Source of the DNA: Mycobacterium simulans
GTDB lineage: Bacteria > Actinomycetota > Actinomycetes > Mycobacteriales > Mycobacteriaceae
Direction of reading: 5' to 3'
Length of the DNA: 64,000 nt
Assembly (NCBI RefSeq): GCF_900232995.1
Contig: NZ_OCVX01000005.1
Span: 80,413-144,412 of the forward strand
Shown one piece after another: positions 60,232 to 64,000 of the stretch; position 1 is the stretch's first letter, and every line of letters starts with the position of its first letter. The position numbers were made by a program, and so were the translations under genes. The notes beneath the pieces are model-generated. The model worked only from the letters and a program-made list of their open reading frames with translations. It searched no databases and was not told the DNA's origin.

Positions 60232-60879
60232 ATGGACATCTCGGCGGTACTGACCGAAATTTCCTCCTATGGAGGGTTTTTCGCGCTCACTGTGGGTGGG
60301 GACGCGGCAGGGTGGCATCCCCTCGTCCAGTCCTACGCCGACGGGTACGCGGACTTGATCGACGCCACCCTCACGCGCTACCACACGACAGAAATGCGGG
60401 TCGGCGCCTCCCTGGTGCACCTCGGCCATGCCGCCCGGCTCTGGTCGCCCGTTCTGGCCTGCGTGTTGGGCCACGGCGTCGTTCCCGACCTGTCTGACCT
60501 GCAGCGCGCCGATGACGGAGCGCGGCTCCGACTGCCCGAGCCCGTCGGCGAACCCGTCTCCCCTTCCCCCGAACTCCTGTATCGCATGGTCGTGCAGGAC
60601 CATATGGAACCCTTTGCGGCCGGCCTGCGCGTCACCCTGGCTCCCGGCCTGCTGTACGGCAACATCGCGTCCGCCCTCGCCGGAGCGTCACAGGCCCTGC
60701 TTGCGGCGCGGCCGGACTTGCGTCGGCCGATCGTCGAGATCACCAACGACCTGCTGGGGACCAGCTGCCTTGCCGGGTCGGGTGTGATCACCAGCGACGG
60801 GTTGGACTTCAAGCGCCGCAGCTGCTGCCTCTTCTACCGCATCCCCGGCGGCGGCAAATGCGGCGACTGCCCGCTCTGA
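60232..60879 (+). CDS. FhuF-like ferric-siderophore reductase family protein
   Basis: This 215-residue protein has a C-terminal CC-x10-C-x2-C cluster (RRSCCLFYRIPGGGKCGDC), the [2Fe-2S] ligand pattern of FhuF ferric siderophore reductases. The N-terminal two-thirds are helical with an LVHLGHAARLWSPVL segment. ATG 60232 is inferred because the frame further upstream overlaps the SOS box and recA promoter. H37Rv has, as I recall, only a short cysteine-rich fragment (Rv2737A) here. Confidence 0.75.
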   Translation: MDISAVLTEISSYGGFFALTVGGDAAGWHPLVQSYADGYADLIDATLTRYHTTEMRVGASLVHLGHAARLWSPVLACVLGHGVVPDLSDLQRADDGARLRLPEPVGEPVSPSPELLYRMVVQDHMEPFAAGLRVTLAPGLLYGNIASALAGASQALLAARPDLRRPIVEITNDLLGTSCLAGSGVITSDGLDFKRRSCCLFYRIPGGGKCGDCPL

Positions 60880-60915
60880 TCCACCGAGTCTGCGGTGAGT
60901 GCGCAACTTTGCCGC

Positions 60916-61122
60916 TCACCACTGATCGCGAGGAACGTCGAAATCGGCGCATAGCGCCCGCCAGACGTCGCGGGGCTCGACACCGTCCTCTATCGCTTGC
61001 GCGGCGGTACGGCCGTCGAAGCCCGTCAACACGTGATCGACCAACACCGACGCGCCATAAGCGGCGCCAAATCGCAGGGTGACCCGCTCATGGAACTCTG
61101 TCAGCCGCACGCCAGCCAACAT
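60916..61122 (-). CDS. DUF3046 family protein (Rv2738c-like)
   Basis: This 68-residue protein begins MLAGVRLTEFHERVTLRFG and ends with VWRALCADFDVPRDQW, the DUF3046 pattern found near recA/recX in actinobacteria. An additional three residues are possible (start 61131). Function unknown. It lies 10 bp after the glycosyltransferase stop. Confidence 0.82.
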   Translation of the reverse strand: MLAGVRLTEFHERVTLRFGAAYGASVLVDHVLTGFDGRTAAQAIEDGVEPRDVWRALCADFDVPRDQW

Positions 61123-61132
61123 ACCCAGCAAG

Positions 61133-62299
61133 CTAGCCCGCTAAGGCCAACGCTTCGTGACACACCCGCACCGGATCGGCGACTCCGCCGACACTGGAGG
61201 CGGCTGTTATCGCGGCCTCTCGGTATCGCGGCGACGACAGCACCTCATTCACCGCGGCCACCAACGCGTCGGCGGTCACCGGCCGGATCAGCCGCGCACT
61301 GCCCTGACGTGCGACCCGATTGGCCATCTCCCACTGATCCCCGCCGCCGGGCACCACCACCAAGGGCACCCCGGCCAGCAGTGTCTTGGCGACCATCCCG
61401 TGACCACCGCCACAGACCACCAGATCGGCGTGGGTCAGCAGTTCGTCTTGCCGTCCCAGCCCCGCCGCCGCCCACGACGGCAGCGCCAAATCCGGCCCCT
61501 CCAGCCGCGAGACCACCAAACGCGATCCCGGTGGCAGGGTGTCCCCCGGCCTCAGACATTGCAGCGTGAGTTCGACCAATCCGATGGTCCCGGTCATTGC
61601 GGTAGACGGCGCGACGACAATCACCGGTCCGGAACCTGGCGGAATGTCCAGCACCCGATCGGTCGGCTCGAAGTGCAAGGGGCCCACCACAACGGCCTCG
61701 ACTGGCCAGTCGGGGCGCGGAACCTCCAGCGCGGGCAAGGTGGCGATGAGCCGTCGCAGCGGCCCCGGGTCACGGGCCGGCAGTCCGATCTCGACCCGCA
61801 CGGCCGCGCGTTGCCGCAGGCCCGCACGCCAGGACCGCGCCGTAAGTGCCCGCATCACGGCGTCCCTCAACCGACCACGGATGCCGGTGCCTGGCGCCAA
61901 CCCGCTGCCGATCGGCGGAAGCCCTTTCGACGGCAGGTACAGCGGATGCGGGTTGAGTTCAATCCACGGAATCCCAAGCAATTCGGCGGCCATGCCACCG
62001 CACGCGGTGATGACGTCGGATACCACGAGATCGGGGGCCAACTCACGTAGCGCCGGCACATTGAGCACGGCCATCCCTGCGGCCCGCCGATGGATCCTGG
62101 CCCCGGCGTCCACATCGTTGTCGATGGCCGCCAGCCCGTCCAGTTCGACGGTGTCAACGCCGGCAGCGCGCGCGGCCCCGATCCACTCCACCCCAGTGAA
62201 CAGAGTGGGCGTATCGCCCGCCTGCTGGAAGCGTTGGCACAGCGCGATCGCGGGAAACGAATGCCCGGGATCCGGCCCGGCGACCACGGCAACGCGCAT
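61133..62299 (-). CDS. GT-B glycosyltransferase (Rv2739c-like)
   Basis: This 388-residue protein of the UGT/MGT-like GT1 type has an N-terminal MRVAVVAGPDPGHSFPAIALCQRFQ and a C-terminal nucleotide-sugar binding motif beginning VCGGGHGMVAKTLLAGVPLVVVPGGGDQWEMANRV. It likely glycosylates a lipid or secondary metabolite. ATG 62299 is used; 62452 would overlap the divergent ephG-like gene. Confidence 0.88.
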   Translation of the reverse strand: MRVAVVAGPDPGHSFPAIALCQRFQQAGDTPTLFTGVEWIGAARAAGVDTVELDGLAAIDNDVDAGARIHRRAAGMAVLNVPALRELAPDLVVSDVITACGGMAAELLGIPWIELNPHPLYLPSKGLPPIGSGLAPGTGIRGRLRDAVMRALTARSWRAGLRQRAAVRVEIGLPARDPGPLRRLIATLPALEVPRPDWPVEAVVVGPLHFEPTDRVLDIPPGSGPVIVVAPSTAMTGTIGLVELTLQCLRPGDTLPPGSRLVVSRLEGPDLALPSWAAAGLGRQDELLTHADLVVCGGGHGMVAKTLLAGVPLVVVPGGGDQWEMANRVARQGSARLIRPVTADALVAAVNEVLSSPRYREAAITAASSVGGVADPVRVCHEALALAG

Positions 62300-62342
62300 C
62301 TGCCTTACCCTGCCACAGCGCCCCGGTCGTAGGCTGGCAACC

Positions 62343-62774
62343 ATGACCGAGCTGACCGAGACAACCACCGACAACATCCGCACGGTCGAGGGTTTCCTGA
62401 ACGCCCTGCAGGATGAGGACTTCGAAACCGCAGACGCCGCATTGGACGACAACCTCGTCTACCAGAACGTCGGTCTGCCCACGATCCGCGGCCGCAGCCG
62501 AACTATGAAGCTGATCCGCCGCCTGGAAGGCCGCGCCGGATTCGAGGTCAAGATCCACCGCGTTGCCGCCGACGGCGCCTCAGTGCTCACCGAACGCACG
62601 GATGCGCTGGTCGTCGGTCCGCTTCGGCTTCAGTTCTGGGTCTGCGGCGTGTTCGAGGTCCACCACGGACGAATCACATTGTGGCGGGACTACTTCGATT
62701 TCTTCGACATGTTCAAGGCGACGCTCCGCGGTGTGGCCGCGCTCTTCGTACCGTCCCTCAAGGCGACGTTGTAG
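62343..62774 (+). CDS. ephG: Limonene-1,2-epoxide hydrolase-like enzyme (ephG)
   Basis: This 143-residue SnoaL-like-fold protein has the LEH-type Asp-Arg-Asp catalytic region and ends LWRDYFDFFDMFKATLRG. The M. tuberculosis EphG epoxide hydrolase is at the same position. The ATG 62343 is 43 bp from the divergent glycosyltransferase. Confidence 0.88.
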   Translation: MTELTETTTDNIRTVEGFLNALQDEDFETADAALDDNLVYQNVGLPTIRGRSRTMKLIRRLEGRAGFEVKIHRVAADGASVLTERTDALVVGPLRLQFWVCGVFEVHHGRITLWRDYFDFFDMFKATLRGVAALFVPSLKATL

Positions 62775-62778
62775 GTCG

Positions 62779-63195
62779 ATGAGCAACGACACCGTCCGTA
62801 CCAAGCCCAACGCGCTGCAGTTCATCCGCTACTGCTGCGGCGGGCGGCTGCCTGACTCGATGCGGGACTGGGTGCGCAACGACCTGACGGGCAAGGGTGC
62901 GACCTTCAGGATGATGAGACGGGTCTTCGTTCCGGCCGTGCTGGTGGTCGCCCCGTTCTGGTTGATCCCGACCACGCTGGACGTCCACCTGAGCATGACG
63001 CTGCCGATTCTCATTCCGTTCGTGTACTTCTCGCACGCGCTCAACAAGATTTGGCGCCGTCATATGCTGCGGGTGCACGGTCTCGACCCCGAGCTGGTCG
63101 ACGAACGCGCCCGGCAACGCGACGCCCATATCCACCGGGCTTATATCGAACGCTATGGCCCACGACCGGAAACCACGCAGGGCGACGGCACATAA
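62779..63195 (+). CDS. DUF5313 membrane protein
   Basis: This 138-residue protein has two hydrophobic segments (about 46-64 RRVFVPAVLVVAPFWLIPT and 71-90 SMTLPILIPFVYFSHALNK) followed by a basic helical tail. It follows the ephG-like gene after 4 bp, so translation is probably coupled. In H37Rv PE_PGRS47 and PspN occupy this side as I recall. Function unknown. Confidence 0.75.
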   Translation: MSNDTVRTKPNALQFIRYCCGGRLPDSMRDWVRNDLTGKGATFRMMRRVFVPAVLVVAPFWLIPTTLDVHLSMTLPILIPFVYFSHALNKIWRRHMLRVHGLDPELVDERARQRDAHIHRAYIERYGPRPETTQGDGT

Positions 63196-63243
63196 CGACC
63201 GGCCGCTCGGTAGCGCGGTCATCCGGGCGGGCCGGCGACCGCG

Positions 63244-64000
63244 CTAGCCCCGTGGCAACCCGCCGAGTTCGTCGAACGCCTGCGCCCAACCCAACAGGCG
63301 GTCAGTCGCGCCGACCAGCTCCGCACGGTACCGCTGTTGAGCAGGCGCAGCCCCACCCTCGCCGTTCGCCGATGAAACCAATTGCGCTGCGGCGGTGACC
63401 ATTTCGTTGTACTGACGGACACCGGCGCTCAACTGCGTGGTGAACGCATTAATGGTGGGCACCAAATACTCACGTGACGATTCGGAGTACTGAGCCGCCC
63501 GCTCCATCGACGCGACCTCGGCGGCGGTGGCCGCCATCGCCGCCGACGTCTGGTTGGCCGCGGCCGTCAAGTCTCGTATTTCGGATGCCGGCAACATATC
63601 GCCGCGCTCCATCACACCCAGCAACGAGAAGAACCCGCGTTCGGAAGCGACCAGCGCAGACATCGCGGGCCGCGCCGCCGAACCCGGCGGAGGCAACCGA
63701 CGGGTGCCCGCCGGCCGCTGCGCCGGCAGCGGCTCCGACCGCAGCCAGCGGTAGCGAAACAGCAACAGCGTCGCGGGAATGGTCAGGACAACCGCGATTG
63801 CGCCGGTGATTTGCAGCAGCAAGGTAAACCAGCCCCAGGCCGCCAACACCGCTGTCACCACTGCCCAGAACACGCACCCCGCAGCACATATCAGACCCCA
63901 CCGCAGCGCGCGTCGGCGACGGCGCAGCAATCGTGCCCGGGGATCGGTTGCCGCGCTGATCTTCAGGGCAACCAAGTCGGATAAGTCAGCGGCGGTGTCA
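63244..64000 (-). CDS. PspM-like phage-shock-type membrane protein, 5' end beyond the window (Rv2743c-like)
   Basis: At least 252 codons are visible; the frame remains open to the right-hand edge. A basic stretch (RARLLRRRRRALRWG) precedes two hydrophobic segments (GLICAAGCVFWAVVTAVLAAWGWFTLLLQITGAIAVVLTIPATLLL), then a long helical soluble domain (AANQTSAAMAATAAEVASMERAAQYSESS). In M. tuberculosis this protein is cotranscribed with clgR and pspA; PspM. A TTG at 63975 is one possible start. Confidence 0.8.
   Translation of the reverse strand, partial: DTAADLSDLVALKISAATDPRARLLRRRRRALRWGLICAAGCVFWAVVTAVLAAWGWFTLLLQITGAIAVVLTIPATLLLFRYRWLRSEPLPAQRPAGTRRLPPPGSAARPAMSALVASERGFFSLLGVMERGDMLPASEIRDLTAAANQTSAAMAATAAEVASMERAAQYSESSREYLVPTINAFTTQLSAGVRQYNEMVTAAAQLVSSANGEGGAAPAQQRYRAELVGATDRLLGWAQAFDELGGLPRG

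Noticed and set aside
1..64000. tRNA, rRNA, CRISPR array, prophage or insertion sequence
   Set aside because: I looked for cloverleaf-type TTCGAATC motifs, spaced identical repeats and transposase motifs and found none that were convincing.

Overview
The window is chromosomal DNA from a slow-growing Mycobacterium close to the M. tuberculosis lineage but outside the M. tuberculosis complex. Gene order follows, from memory, the H37Rv interval from echA15 (Rv2679) to Rv2743c. The proteins are similar but clearly diverged: the SigA N-terminus differs, and RecA carries an intein at the M. leprae-type site. Several accessory genes that I do not recall in H37Rv are present. DNA is GC-rich throughout, with mycobacterial GTG/TTG starts and TANNNT -10 elements placed just upstream of start codons. 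Rv names below are recalled synteny, not search results.

Layout. 1-2278: end of echA15, a DUF3000 gene and an RNase D gene. 2275-6206: a two-gene Pnkp-Hen1 RNA-repair cassette wedged between the RNase D gene and dxs1; it is the most striking accessory system here. 6250-13860: dxs1, a CBS-domain protein, two tandem ArsB/NhaD-type transporters and a three-gene ABC exporter. 14023-19304: a divergent MarR regulator with a palindromic operator, an RNA m5U methyltransferase, an APC permease and two TrkA-type potassium subunits. 19319-20735: an unrecognised exported protein and an AT-rich repeat segment. 20736-26535: DUF3159, OB-fold, hydrolase, DUF3710, dut, a membrane protein, DUF4193, cei and suhB. 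26597-33980: ppgK, sigA, small genes, sigB and ideR. 33982-42057: DUF4192, sthA, PAC2, hydrolase, PhzF-like, nitrobindin, nrdR, chiZ and lexA. 42077-51214: an LGFP-repeat membrane protein, TerC, fadE20, hflX, dapF, miaA and a LigB-like protein. 51251-57391: two DMT paralogues, DUF349, a membrane protein and miaB. 57435-64000: recX, intein-containing recA, a FhuF-like Fe-S protein, DUF3046, a glycosyltransferase, an ephG-like gene, DUF5313 and the end of an apparent PspM gene.

Functional themes are nucleic-acid repair and the SOS response (lexA, chiZ, recA, recX, dut, Pnkp-Hen1), sigma factors and iron regulation (sigA, sigB, ideR), tRNA modification (miaA, miaB), isoprenoid, lysine and polyphosphate metabolism, and ion or drug transport. 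Regulatory signals visible in the DNA include LexA boxes at lexA, chiZ and recA, a perfect CRP-type palindrome, an ECF-type sigB promoter, and MIRU-like repeats that supply Shine-Dalgarno sequences to genes.

Limits: no alignments or searches were run. I saw no tRNA, rRNA, CRISPR array or complete insertion sequence.
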